Of a DNA stretch of 64,000 nt, positions 24,290 through 32,428 are shown piece by piece. The notes under the pieces are model-generated. The model was not told where the DNA came from. It did not search any database and saw only the letters and a list, made by a program, of their open reading frames with translations. The position numbers were made by a program, and so were the translations under genes. This DNA comes from Nostoc sp. MG11 (GTDB lineage Bacteria > Cyanobacteriota > Cyanobacteriia > Cyanobacteriales > Nostocaceae): assembly GCF_014904695.1 (NCBI RefSeq), contig NZ_JACXXN010000009.1, positions 1-64,000 on the forward strand. The letters are read 5' to 3'. Position 1 is the first letter of the stretch; the number at the start of each line of letters is the position of its first letter.

Positions 24290-26643
24290 TTATCTAATTC
24301 CTTTCATTGGCTTCCAATTATCCAAAGATGCTTGAATAGGAACCAATTCGCTCAAATATTCATTAAGCTTTGCTTTCTGGACTTCAAGGGTTGCAAGAAT
24401 TTGCACCTTCTCAACCTCTCTAGTTTCCCGTTCTCTTAGTACAAGGTCAAACTGCTCTTGAAACCTATTCATGTATTCATTAATTTGCTGTTCTGCATCT
24501 CTAAAGTCTTTCGATACCTGTTTATCAATAACTCTCTCTAGTAGATATTGGTTTCTTAAAACTTGCTCATCTATCTTTTGCTGAATTAATCTTGCTGTTT
24601 CTTTTAAGTCAATGTCGTAAACATCTCCTTTAATTGGAACATCAACATAATAATCAGGTTGACAGCAAGTACCGCTTCTCTTTTCTGGAGTTTTTCCGAT
24701 AATGACATCTTGCTGATGTTGAATTACTGCATCAATACCTTTAAACTTAAATTTTGGAAATTGAATCGTGTTAATATTAAGTTCAACCTCTAAAGTTTTT
24801 CCCAGATAATCAGACAAATCATTTGATATCGATTGAATATCTTCTTGTATTATTTGTACTAATTCCTCTCTGATTATTGTTCCGTCTCTAACTAATCTAT
24901 CTTGCGTTTCTAACCACAATTTTTGAATATGCGGAGCACAAAATTCATTAATTGTTAATTTAATGGTTTCAGCATCTTTTTTAGACTTAACTCTAATTTT
25001 ATACGGATCGGCAATTTTTGTTTGATCTATTTCCACAAAGGAATCTTTGCTATCCAAATATTCTGGAAAAGACTTGCTCAAAGAACTGAGTAACGATTCT
25101 CCTACTTTAATACCTACTCTAAATATTTTACTTAAACCTCTTAAAGCAGGAAAAAATTCCAGTATACCTTCACTAAACTCCTCTATAATTCCTCCCATGT
25201 TATCTGTATTAGATTCCTGCATTTTAATATTTTGATAATTATTTTGAAATTCGATTGTTTGATATTTGGCAGACCTAGAGTGAGCAATCTGATCAATTTC
25301 TTTTTGAATATTAGCTTTAGCACCCTCAGCGAACATATTAATTCCTTTGCTAAATCCCTTCATTAACTTCTGTTTTTGTTGCTCTACAGAGTTTTTTACC
25401 TCTTCAACCTTTTGTTTAGCCGAATCAGCGCGTCCCCTGTAGTCTTCTACTTTTTGTTTAAGGCTCTCAATCTCCATTTCCCAACCAATGAACCGTGTAT
25501 TCAGACTATCCTCTATTGCCAGACCTGCCTTAATAAGGCTTGCCAAAACATCACTTAGAAGATTCCAGCCAGAGTTTTGAACTACAGTTTGAATCACTGA
25601 TTCTTCAATAGTAGGAATCAAACTATCTTTTAAAGATAGTGGTGCAATTTTCTTTGGAGCAGGGGTTACAAGGTCGCCTTCCTCATTTTCTACAGCATAC
25701 TTAGCACTAAAGAATCTTTTGAAGTTTTTTAAATGGCTATCGTTAGCTGTACCTTGCTGGATTAATTTAGCTAAAAGTCCTTGCCATGCACTCGTAGGGT
25801 AAATTATGGGATCTGGAATGCCAAATCCTATCAAAGCCTGTGTCAAATCTGCTATTACATCATCAATAGCTCGATCTCCTTCTGCTTTTCGATCAACCTT
25901 GTTGAGAATGAAGTAGATTTTACCGGTATTCTTTGCGAGAAATTCTCCACGCTGCGCTATCAACTCTTGAAGCAACTCTGAATTAGTGTTGTCTTTGAAG
26001 GATGAGTAATCTAAAACAAATAAAATAGCATCACATGTTCGCAGCGCTTCCAAAGCTGTTTGCTTGAGTGCAACTGTACTAAACCTGCTGATTCCCACTC
26101 GTTGGGGCCTGGAGTGTCAACTAAGGTAAAACCAGTTAGTGATGACAGTTTGCTGATCGCTTCTATAGGATGCTCTAGTTCAAAGCGTGTGGTGTTGTCA
26201 TGATTAGCTGTAGCTCGAAGCTTGTGAGTGTGATCTAGAAATTTTTGCCGAATCAGACCAGAGTCACCCTCGGCAATAACAACAGGTTTCTTTTGCCCCT
26301 GCCGATACTCCAGCAGTCTTGGTATGGCCTTAGCATCAATTGGTCGGATATCGGTACGACAGACTGTACAGGCTTCTGCTTCACTTGCTAGAACATCAGC
26401 ACCAATCACGGCATTCAGAAAGGTACTCTTGCCAGCTTTCATCGCTGCAATGACAGCCACCTGATACTTTTGCTCTTTCAATGCGTGTAGGGCTTTGTTG
26501 ATCTCAACCTCGACACTCTGCAAACCTTTAGTTTCGTCTCCTTCACTGAGGCGACTTTGGTGAATTTCTTGAAGGTACTGTAAGAGATGTGTGCCAGCGT
26601 TGTAGATGCTGTCATGTGCTGCCTGAAACTGTTCAGAAGACAT
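24290..26643 (-). pseudogene. Dynamin-family GTPase, split by a frameshift
   Basis: Two minus-strand frames overlap and together make one ~780-residue dynamin-like protein. The first (26643 down to ~26080) has P-loop AAMKAGKSTFLNAVIG, the conserved TVCRTDIRP switch region and LVDTPGPNEWESAG (G3). It then leaves the frame; the second continues VALKQTALEALRTCDAILFVLDYSS, ILNKVDRKAEGD (G4) and a long helical stalk with coiled coil (KQKVEDYRGRADSAKQKVEEVKNSV) to 24290. The switch is at about 26075-26082, in or beside GGTTTAG, consistent with loss of one base. All G motifs are otherwise kept, so the lesion is recent or a sequencing error. Such GTPases remodel membranes; some bacterial relatives are stress or phage-defence proteins. 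A TA cluster follows upstream. Confidence 0.8.
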
Positions 26644-26792
26644 AATTACGTAAGTGTTGAGGTAAAGATTAGCTAAAGCACGTATAGCTTAGATGACTAA
26701 TCAAAAGATTGGCGTCAGTGATTGCACTGCTACGTTAAAAGCGATCGCATCTCATCCTCTAATCAACAAACCTTCTAGCTACTCGCATCCAA

Positions 26793-26957
26793 GTGGGTGA
26801 TGCTACTGCTAATAATCAACAGCGTGATTTCATTTTGGGCTATTCTCTTTCTCAACGCTTATTACTCGTAGTTTATCTAGAACGTGGTAGTAGAACACGC
26901 ATTATATCCGCTCGTCCAGCTACTCGCACAGAAAGAAAGCTATATGAACAAGCCTGA
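26793..26957 (+). pseudogene. BrnT-like toxin, 5'-truncated remnant
   Basis: The frame ending TGA 26955-26957 reads QQRDFILGYSLSQRLLLVVY, then LERGSRTRIISARPAT and RTERKLYEQA, which is the C-terminal two thirds of BrnT ribonuclease toxins (family pattern R-x-x-x-LG-S-x-x-R-L-LVV, RIISAR-x-AT-x-x-ER). In-frame DNA upstream of about 26790 no longer reads as the BrnT N-terminus (no W-D-x-x-K-x-x-x-N block), so the 5' part is lost or scrambled. Its stop overlaps the start of the antitoxin gene, the normal brnTA arrangement. Confidence 0.7.
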
Positions 26958-27240
26958 TGAAAAACTCGAACTACATTTAAAACCTCGTGATACAGAAACA
27001 GTATCAATAAAGATACCAACAGATACATTAGAATCGCTCAAAAAAGTCGCAGCTAATCGAGATATGTCACTTGAAGCATTACTCAAATTTTACATTGGGC
27101 AGAGTTTGCGGCAAGACTTAGCTAAATTATTCTCTGAGCGCGTGCTTGAATCAACCGCTCAAGTATTAGCACGGCATATTCAATCAGAAGAAGAAATTTT
27201 AACAATCATTCAAGAAATTCAAGCTGAAATAAGTCTTTAG
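26944..27240 (+). CDS. BrnA/CopG-like antitoxin
   Basis: A 98-residue protein whose ATG at 26944 overlaps the brnT remnant by 14 bases. VSIKIPTDTLESLKKVAANRDMSLEALLKFYIGQSLRQDL is a ribbon-helix-helix DNA-binding domain: a beta strand (SIKIP) followed by two helices, as in antitoxins that repress their own promoter. The C-terminal helix (STAQVLARHIQSEEEILTII) would be the toxin-neutralising part. With the toxin damaged, the antitoxin may persist as an orphan repressor or cross-antitoxin. An ATG at 26884 in frame is inside the toxin region and not preferred. Confidence 0.7.
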   Translation: MNKPDEKLELHLKPRDTETVSIKIPTDTLESLKKVAANRDMSLEALLKFYIGQSLRQDLAKLFSERVLESTAQVLARHIQSEEEILTIIQEIQAEISL

Positions 27241-27266
27241 TTAATTACAGTAAAGAGCGATCGCAT

Positions 27267-27488
27267 TTACAAACTGTCAAACTCTTCTACACTTATGCCA
27301 ATTTGTCTTAAAATGCTGCTAAGTGTACCAATCGTGACTTCTCGATGACGAGGCACAATTGCAGTACGGGTTCCTTCATCGGTAGATTTGGCAAACTTTA
27401 CGTGACTACCTTTTTGGCTAACTTCCTCAAAGCCTGCTGCCTCTAATCTACGCTTCACTTCACGATAAGGTAATGGTTTAAGCGACAC
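27267..27488 (-). CDS. hicA: HicA-family mRNA interferase toxin
   Basis: A 73-residue double-stranded-RNA-binding-fold protein: LPYREVKRRLEAAGFEEVSQKGSHVKF contains the GSH motif whose histidine is essential for HicA ribonuclease activity, followed by TAIVPRHREVTIGTLSSILRQIGISVEEF, the standard C-terminal half. Complete in length. It begins inside the end of hicB (11-base overlap), giving the less common but well-known hicB-hicA order. The pair is convergent with the BrnA-like antitoxin gene. Confidence 0.88.
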   Translation of the reverse strand: MSLKPLPYREVKRRLEAAGFEEVSQKGSHVKFAKSTDEGTRTAIVPRHREVTIGTLSSILRQIGISVEEFDSL

Positions 27489-27705
27489 CTATTTCTACCT
27501 GAAGTGTCTTAATTTGAGGAATAATAGTAGCTACTGGTGATTCAAAATGCAATGACAAAGCTTCCTCAAGATTAGCCAATGCCTCAGTTTCAGTCTCGCC
27601 TTGGCTAGCAATATCAATCTCTAAACACTGTGCCACAAACCAATTACCTTCTTGCCACACACTCGCGCTAAAAGCTCTTTTCATAACTTTTTTAACTTTT
27701 GTCAT
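27478..27705 (-). CDS. hicB: HicB-family antitoxin
   Basis: A 75-residue partial-RNase-H-fold protein: FSASVWQEGNWFVAQCLEIDIASQGETETEALANLEEALSLHFE is the HicB core. It has no C-terminal ribbon-helix-helix or HTH domain, so any self-regulation would need another DNA-binding partner. Translation may begin at 27705 or at the internal ATG eight codons later (MKRAFSASVW). It shares a 82-base divergent promoter region with the next TA pair. Confidence 0.88.
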   Translation of the reverse strand: MTKVKKVMKRAFSASVWQEGNWFVAQCLEIDIASQGETETEALANLEEALSLHFESPVATIIPQIKTLQVEIGVA

Positions 27706-27787
27706 TATCTTCTGATTTTATTACATATATGGAAGTTGAGATAATACGTACGCTACTATCAAGAAAAATTAAGTAACTAAAATATAT

Positions 27788-27997
27788 ATGGCTGAAATGA
27801 ACTTAGACGAGATTAAACTTAAGGAACTATTGAAAACAGCAATTATTGAAGTACTTCAAGAGCAAAAAGAGATGTTTTCTGATTTATTGACACAAATCAT
27901 GGAAGATATAGCTTTAGAAAGAGCTATCAAGGAAGGTGAAAATACTGAAGCTGTCAGCCGCGAAGCTATTTTCAAAGTTTTGGACAGTCAAGAATGA
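27788..27997 (+). CDS. Antitoxin of a RelBE/ParDE-like pair
   Basis: A 69-residue helical acidic protein (IKLKELLKTAIIEVLQEQKEMFSDLLTQIMEDIALERAIKEGENTEAVSREAIFKVL) of the kind found next to RelE-type toxins in cyanobacteria. Its stop overlaps the toxin start (ATGA), which is the normal coupled arrangement. No DNA-binding domain is clear; function is assigned mainly from the partner. Confidence 0.7.
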   Translation: MAEMNLDEIKLKELLKTAIIEVLQEQKEMFSDLLTQIMEDIALERAIKEGENTEAVSREAIFKVLDSQE

Positions 27998-28245
27998 ACG
28001 CAGAGTTCAGAAAAAGCTTTGAGAAAGATTTAAAAAATATTCGGAACGAAGCTTTGCTTCAAAGGATTAAGACGGCTATTGAAGAAGTAGAGAACGTTGA
28101 AAATCTGGCGGATGTAGGTAGTATTAAAAAACTCAAAGCTGATTGTGACTATTATCTCATCAGAATTGGTATTGCTGTGTACGAAGATGCGGTAATTTTT
28201 GTAAGGGTATTGCACAGAAAAGATGTTTACAAATACTTTCCGTAA
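27994..28245 (+). CDS. RelE/ParE-family toxin, possibly internally deleted
   Basis: An 83-residue protein with the RelE-fold plan: FRKSFEKDLKNIRNEALLQRIKTAIEEVE, then SIKKLKADCDYYLIRIGIAVYEDAVIFVRVLHRKDVYKYFP. In typical relatives the centre reads YY-R-IRIG-DYRIG-IAV; here IRIG runs straight into IAV, so about five residues including the usual catalytic-region arginine appear to be missing, in frame. The C-terminal HRKDVYKYFP is intact. It may be an inactive toxin. It overlaps the antitoxin gene by four bases. Confidence 0.75.
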   Translation: MNAEFRKSFEKDLKNIRNEALLQRIKTAIEEVENVENLADVGSIKKLKADCDYYLIRIGIAVYEDAVIFVRVLHRKDVYKYFP

Positions 28246-28342
28246 TTTCGCCCTTTCCGCCCCTATGTCATTGAAGCCGCAAACTCTTATTTGCTAAGAT
28301 TTCCAGTGCAACAACATTGAAACAGGGCAACTCTTCATCATC

Positions 28343-29338
28343 ATGCCAACATCTACAATTGACGGTAAAGACGCAGCAGCTATCGAAGCCGCAAGAGTTG
28401 GGGTTGCTGTATGCGATCGCTCTCACTGGGGACGCATCAAAGTAGCTGGCGATGATCGCCTCAACTTTTTGCATAATCAAAGTACTAACAATTTCCAAAT
28501 ACTCAAGCCAGGACAAGGTTGTGATACTGTTTTCGTCACTTCCACGGCCAGGACAATTGATCTAGCAACCGCCTACGTTAGAGAAGATGCGGTAATCTTG
28601 CTAGTTTCACCTAACCGCCGCCAGTTTTTGATGGAATGGCTGGATAAATATATTTTCTTTACCGATAAGGTGGAATTATCTGATATTACAGAATACACCA
28701 ACACCTTCAGCCTCATCGGCCCAGGAAGCGATGCTGTTATGGAAAAGTTGGATATTGGTGAGCTAATTGGACAACCTTACGCTAGTCACCAAGTATATAC
28801 AATTCCTCCCGCTGAGGGTGTACGAATCGCTGTCGGTAGCGGGTTAGCGGCTCCGGGATACACCTTTACTTTCCCCTATACTGATAAAGCCACAGTGTGG
28901 AACAAACTGTTAGAGGCGGGGGCGGTAGAAATGAGCGATCGCGCTTGGGATGCATTGCGAATCTTAGAAGGACGCCCATTTCCCGATTCTGAATTGACTG
29001 ATGATTACAACCCTTTGGAAGTTGGTTTGTGGCAGACTATTTCTTTTAACAAGGGTTGCTACATCGGGCAAGAAACCATCGCTCGGTTAAACACATACAA
29101 AGGTGTAAAACAACACCTCTGGGGTATCCGCCTCAGTGCTCCTGCTGAAGTTGGAAGTGCGATCGCCGTTGGAGACGAAAAAGTCGGCAAACTTACCAGT
29201 TACACAGAAACCGCTGATGGTTACTTTGGACTGGGTTACATCCGCACCAAAGCCGGTGGCGTTGGTTTAAAAGTTCAAGTGGGAGAAACTGAGGGCGAAA
29301 TAGTCGTAATCCCCTTTGTTTCTCACGAATACCCATAG
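28343..29338 (+). CDS. ygfZ: YgfZ/GcvT-family folate-binding protein
   Basis: A 331-residue protein with the aminomethyltransferase (T-protein) fold. The YgfZ signature K-G-C-Y-x-G-Q-E is present as FNKGCYIGQETIARL near residue 230; its cysteine is essential in E. coli YgfZ, which supports repair or assembly of certain Fe-S enzymes using tetrahydrofolate. The N-terminal part (CDRSHWGRIKVAGDDRLNFLHNQSTN) forms the folate-binding ring. There is no gcvP or gcvH nearby, which also favours YgfZ over a glycine-cleavage role. Monocistronic, with a terminator-like inverted repeat at 29392. Confidence 0.82.
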   Translation: MPTSTIDGKDAAAIEAARVGVAVCDRSHWGRIKVAGDDRLNFLHNQSTNNFQILKPGQGCDTVFVTSTARTIDLATAYVREDAVILLVSPNRRQFLMEWLDKYIFFTDKVELSDITEYTNTFSLIGPGSDAVMEKLDIGELIGQPYASHQVYTIPPAEGVRIAVGSGLAAPGYTFTFPYTDKATVWNKLLEAGAVEMSDRAWDALRILEGRPFPDSELTDDYNPLEVGLWQTISFNKGCYIGQETIARLNTYKGVKQHLWGIRLSAPAEVGSAIAVGDEKVGKLTSYTETADGYFGLGYIRTKAGGVGLKVQVGETEGEIVVIPFVSHEYP

Positions 29339-29391
29339 TTTGCATCGTTGCAGGATGAATAGAGTCAGTAGACACTCAATTTCCACCTGTC

Positions 29392-29434
29392 GGTTAAAAG
29401 GGAAAGGCTGAAATTCACTCCTTACCCTTTAACC
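29392..29434. terminator. Imperfect inverted repeat between convergent genes
   Basis: GGTTAAAAGGGAAAGG (29392-29407) pairs with CCTTACCCTTTAACC (about 29420-29434) with a few mismatches around a 12-base loop. Confidence 0.5.
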
Positions 29435-29486
29435 TTTGCCCAGACTACAAAGGAGATTCATAGTGCTTATAGGCGAAAGTATTAAC

Positions 29487-30377
29487 TCAATCCCTTCCAG
29501 TGCCTTGACAAAACTCATCTACCCACGAGGCTAGACTACGGGCATTAGTGTTGAGTGATAAATTAAGTTTTTTCTTAACGTCTTGTAGTTGTATATTCAG
29601 ATGTTTGCCATTACGAGGAATCTCGGTGGTAATTGCCAGTGATGGTACTGAAGGTAGCCGCCCAAGGGGTCGTACTGTGCCATTACCGGAACCCTCAGCA
29701 GCCAATGCTAAAGAGGGCATGGTTTTGGCTTTGCGGGGAACCTCAGTGGTAATTGTTAGCGATGTCGCTGAAGAGAGCATCTCAAGTTGCAATCGCGCTT
29801 GTTTTTCACGTAGTAAAGCGGCTGGTGACTTGGCAGGAGGCTCAGGTGCAATCTTAGTAGCAGTTGCGATCGCTGGTACAGGTTTGTGTGTGCGAGCCAC
29901 TTCCGTAGTAACTGTAAACAATGGTATTAACTTGTGTGTGCGTAGTAGATCTGATGGCAGCTTTTGGGAGTCTGACGTCTTGGCAATAGGCTGGGGAGCT
30001 ATCTTAGTAGCAGTTGTAACAAATGGCATAGCTTTGCTCTCCTCTAAACCTATATCCTCTGAAGATGTGTAATCAACCTGATTTGCAGCCACAGAATGCT
30101 CTAATTTTATTAAACTTAACTCTTCATCGGGATTGAAGTTGAGGCCTAAAGCTGCAACTATTTTGTCAGGATTATTACTTAGCTCAGAGAGAAAAGTAAG
30201 TATCTCATCAAACTGGGGCTCCAAAACAGACAGCGTTGCCAAAATAAAACCAGATAAAGGACGCCGCACACCATCGTAAGTGCCCCAAATTCGCATTTTG
30301 GCAAGCCAGGGACAATTTTGCTCGTAGTAACTTAGCCACTTCTGTTTCAAGGATTGACGTAGCAGCTGGATGTTCAT
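29487..30377 (-). CDS. DUF5331-like protein with internal repeats
   Basis: About 296 residues. The N-terminal ~90 residues (LRQSLKQKWLSYYEQNCPWLAKMRIWGTY, PLSGFILATLSVLEPQF, LSELSNNPDKIVAALGLNFNPDEEL) match a cyanobacterial domain I recall as DUF5331. The middle is low-complexity and carries imperfect repeats of a T-x-T-T-E/K-(I/V)-x-(R/P) unit (VTTATKIAPQP, VTTEVARTHKP, TATKIAPEPP, ITTEVPRKAKT, ITTEIPRNGK), visible in DNA as recurring GGTAATTG blocks. The C-terminus (DVKKKLNLSLNTNARSLASWVDEF) is conserved again. Function unknown; the repeat zone is probably disordered. ATG 30377 is preferred over 30401. Confidence 0.65.
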   Translation of the reverse strand: MNIQLLRQSLKQKWLSYYEQNCPWLAKMRIWGTYDGVRRPLSGFILATLSVLEPQFDEILTFLSELSNNPDKIVAALGLNFNPDEELSLIKLEHSVAANQVDYTSSEDIGLEESKAMPFVTTATKIAPQPIAKTSDSQKLPSDLLRTHKLIPLFTVTTEVARTHKPVPAIATATKIAPEPPAKSPAALLREKQARLQLEMLSSATSLTITTEVPRKAKTMPSLALAAEGSGNGTVRPLGRLPSVPSLAITTEIPRNGKHLNIQLQDVKKKLNLSLNTNARSLASWVDEFCQGTGRD

Positions 30378-30437
30378 TGGATGCCTCGCTTCAGTCAACA
30401 AGAGTGCAGACCTGTATGATTTTAATTAGGTTTATCC

Positions 30438-30596
30438 GGCATTGCTGAATTGAAGTATGAAATTTAAAAACTTAATATCTTAAACTCTTACTCTCTGCGC
30501 CTCTGTCTTGAAAAGTTCTGTTCGCCGGAAGCCGGCGCTCAGACTTTCCGCTGCGTCTCTGCGTGAGATAAATTCATACCTGGATTCAGCAACGCC
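30438..30596. mobile_element. 159-bp MITE, copy 1 (GGCATTGCTGAA ends)
   Basis: Ends are GGCATTGCTGAATTGAAGTA and, as reverse complement at the right, GGCGTTGCTGAATCCAGGTA. An 8-bp target duplication GTTTATCC is present at 30430-30437 and 30597-30604. A second copy is at 58090-58293; the two are nearly identical except for a 45-bp block present only in copy 2. No coding capacity. The right-hand duplication contains the stop codon of the 2Fe-2S protein gene. Confidence 0.88.
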
Positions 30597-30598
30597 GT

Positions 30599-30931
30599 TT
30601 ATCCTTGTGGATGAAATCGATAATAAAGCATCTGTTTGACTCTTTTACCACTTCGTAAATGTTGTTCTACCAGTAAAGGTACTTCATTGGGTTGAACGCC
30701 GCTATACCAAACCATGTCGGGTAATGTCAGTACCATCGGGCCATTACCGCATTGTCCCAAACAACTGCTAGCACTCACCGTCACTTCCGGGACTGGTAAA
30801 GCCGCAAAAGCTTCTAATACCTTGGCTGCGCCTTGCTTTTTACAAGTGCGATTTTGGCATACTCGCACGCATTTAGGAGAAGAGGGTTGGTCTATTGTGG
30901 GGAAGTTTGATGATTGAGTTATGTTTGTCAT
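30599..30931 (-). CDS. Thioredoxin-fold (2Fe-2S) ferredoxin
   Basis: A 110-residue protein of the thioredoxin-like 2Fe-2S ferredoxin family. Cluster cysteines are visible as CVRVCQNRTC (the first and last of the three being spaced as in the family's C-x(8-12)-C) and SSCLGQCGNGPMV. It would carry single electrons to an unidentified partner in the cytosol; related domains occur in hydrogenase and formate dehydrogenase subunits. The ATG at 30931 is chosen because everything upstream to 31045 lies in a repeat-like segment. The stop codon sits in the target duplication of the adjoining MITE. Confidence 0.8.
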   Translation of the reverse strand: MTNITQSSNFPTIDQPSSPKCVRVCQNRTCKKQGAAKVLEAFAALPVPEVTVSASSCLGQCGNGPMVLTLPDMVWYSGVQPNEVPLLVEQHLRSGKRVKQMLYYRFHPQG

Positions 30932-30948
30932 TTGTTCTTTATTGCTAG

Positions 30949-31092
30949 AACTTATGCACACTCTACGAATTATTGGCGATTTTCTCTGTGAAACGCTGCT
31001 TTGTCGCTTGCTTCCACTAAGGAGTAGGCGGTATGCCTCCGGCACGCTACGCGAACAATAAATTAAATTTCTAGCGATTTTTGCGTAAGTCC
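30949..31092. repeat. MITE-like segment with ends related to the 3651 element
   Basis: Left end TAGAACTTATGCAC and right end GCGTAAGTCC (about 31082-31091) resemble the AACTTACGCAC / GTGCGTAAGTCC ends of the 119-bp MITE at 3651-3769, at a similar spacing (~144 bp). The interior differs and holds a CTCCGGCACGCTACGCGAAC repeat seen in other gaps. Target duplication is not clear, so the exact borders are uncertain. It covers the 5' leader of the ferredoxin gene. Confidence 0.45.
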
Positions 31093-31126
31093 TTCTTGCT
31101 CATAACTAATGACGAATGACTAATGA

Positions 31127-32101
31127 CTAATCTACTGACAGTCCTTTAGAGGTAAGCCATTCGCGGTTAAATATCCGCGACTGATACCGGGAACCACTAT
31201 CACATAAGATGGTAACGATGGTATGTCCTGGGCCCAATTGCTTAGCTAGGGCAACAGCTGCACCAACATTAATACCTGTGGAACCACCCATTAACAGCCC
31301 ATCTTTTCGTAGTAGCTGATAAACTACCCGCAATGCTTCTGTATCATCTATCTGGATGGCATCATCAGCGGGTGCGCCTTCCATATTGGCTGTGACGCGA
31401 CTGTTACCAATACCTTCGGTGATGGAACTTCCTTCGATCTTGATTTCACCAGTTTTGATATAGCTATAAAGTCCGCTACCCAGCGGATCGGCAACAATGC
31501 ATTTAATCGCTGGATTTTGTTCTTTAAAGTACAACGCCACACCAGCAAAAGTACCGCCAGTACCAGTTGCAGCTACCCACCCATCAATTTTACCATCTGT
31601 CTGCGCCCAAATTTCCGTCCCTGTGGTTTCGTAGTGGGCGCGGCGGTTGGCTAAATTATCAAACTGATTTGCCCAAATGGCATTTTCCAACTCAGCAGCT
31701 ATTCTGCCAGATAGCCTGACGTAGTTGTTGGGGTCTTTGTAGGGTACAGCGGGGACGGGGCGAACTTCTGCCCCTAACGCTGTCAGTGCGTCTATCTTTT
31801 CTTGTGATTGGGTATCAGGAATAATAATTAGGCATTTGTAGCCTTTGGCGTTGCATATATGTGCTAGTCCAATGCCAGTATTACCAGCAGTTCCTTCTAC
31901 GACAGTACCACCAGGTTTAAGTAGACCTTTCTCTTCTGCATCTTTGATAATGTAAAGTGCGGCCCGGTCTTTGACGGAACCACCAGGATTCAGAAATTCT
32001 GCTTTACCGAGGATTTCGCAACCTGTTTCTTCACTGAAGCTGTTTAAGCGAATCAGAGGTGTGTTACCAATAGTGCCTACAAAGCCATTTTTGATATCCA
32101 T
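31127..32101 (-). CDS. cysK: Cysteine synthase / O-acetylserine sulfhydrylase-type PLP enzyme
   Basis: A 324-residue fold-type II PLP enzyme. The PLP lysine is in NPGGSVKDRAA (residue ~42), the carboxylate/phosphate loop is EGTAGNTGIGLA (~69-80), and the phosphate-binding glycine loop is ATGTGGTFAG (~175). This makes cysteine from O-acetylserine and sulfide, or a close relative reaction. The EGTAGNTGIG loop instead of EPTSGNTGIG marks a divergent subgroup, so a cysK versus cysM-like assignment is uncertain. It is transcribed toward the ferredoxin gene with ~195 bases between. Confidence 0.8.
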   Translation of the reverse strand: MDIKNGFVGTIGNTPLIRLNSFSEETGCEILGKAEFLNPGGSVKDRAALYIIKDAEEKGLLKPGGTVVEGTAGNTGIGLAHICNAKGYKCLIIIPDTQSQEKIDALTALGAEVRPVPAVPYKDPNNYVRLSGRIAAELENAIWANQFDNLANRRAHYETTGTEIWAQTDGKIDGWVAATGTGGTFAGVALYFKEQNPAIKCIVADPLGSGLYSYIKTGEIKIEGSSITEGIGNSRVTANMEGAPADDAIQIDDTEALRVVYQLLRKDGLLMGGSTGINVGAAVALAKQLGPGHTIVTILCDSGSRYQSRIFNREWLTSKGLSVD

Positions 32102-32428
32102 TTTGAATTTACCTAACGCCTAACGTGAGTATCTATAAAAATTTTGGCTTATAGTGGTGGCAAGATAACGATCGCCTTCCATTCTTTAGGCAAGTGCGAT
32201 CGCTACCATACCTGACTCAAATTTAGAATAAACTTTAGAATAAACCCTGGCAATATGCGATCGCCCCTGGCGGTAGCAAGATTTGCTAGATATTTCTCTG
32301 ACACATCAGGATGATTTTTTAGCTTTGTCAGCAATACAATACTGCTTACTTAGACGTGAGCTAATATACAAAAAGACTAACTAATAAGTACTGATATTAT
32401 TTTATTGTTCTCAAAGGGGTGGATACTG
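32102..32428. other. 327-bp gap with HIP1 sites, no gene
   Basis: Three GCGATCGC or near-HIP1 sites lie in a row (about 32197, 32257). No coding frame or strong hairpin is visible. It holds the promoters of the divergent cysteine synthase and the small membrane protein. Confidence 0.4.

Noticed and set aside
29548-30072. 174-residue plus-strand frame opposite the DUF5331-like gene
   Set aside because: Antisense image of the repetitive middle; the repeats explain why it stays open.
31127-31350. Second ferredoxin-like or regulatory gene between the ferredoxin and the cysteine synthase
   Set aside because: The only frames are the cysteine synthase C-terminus and repeat DNA.
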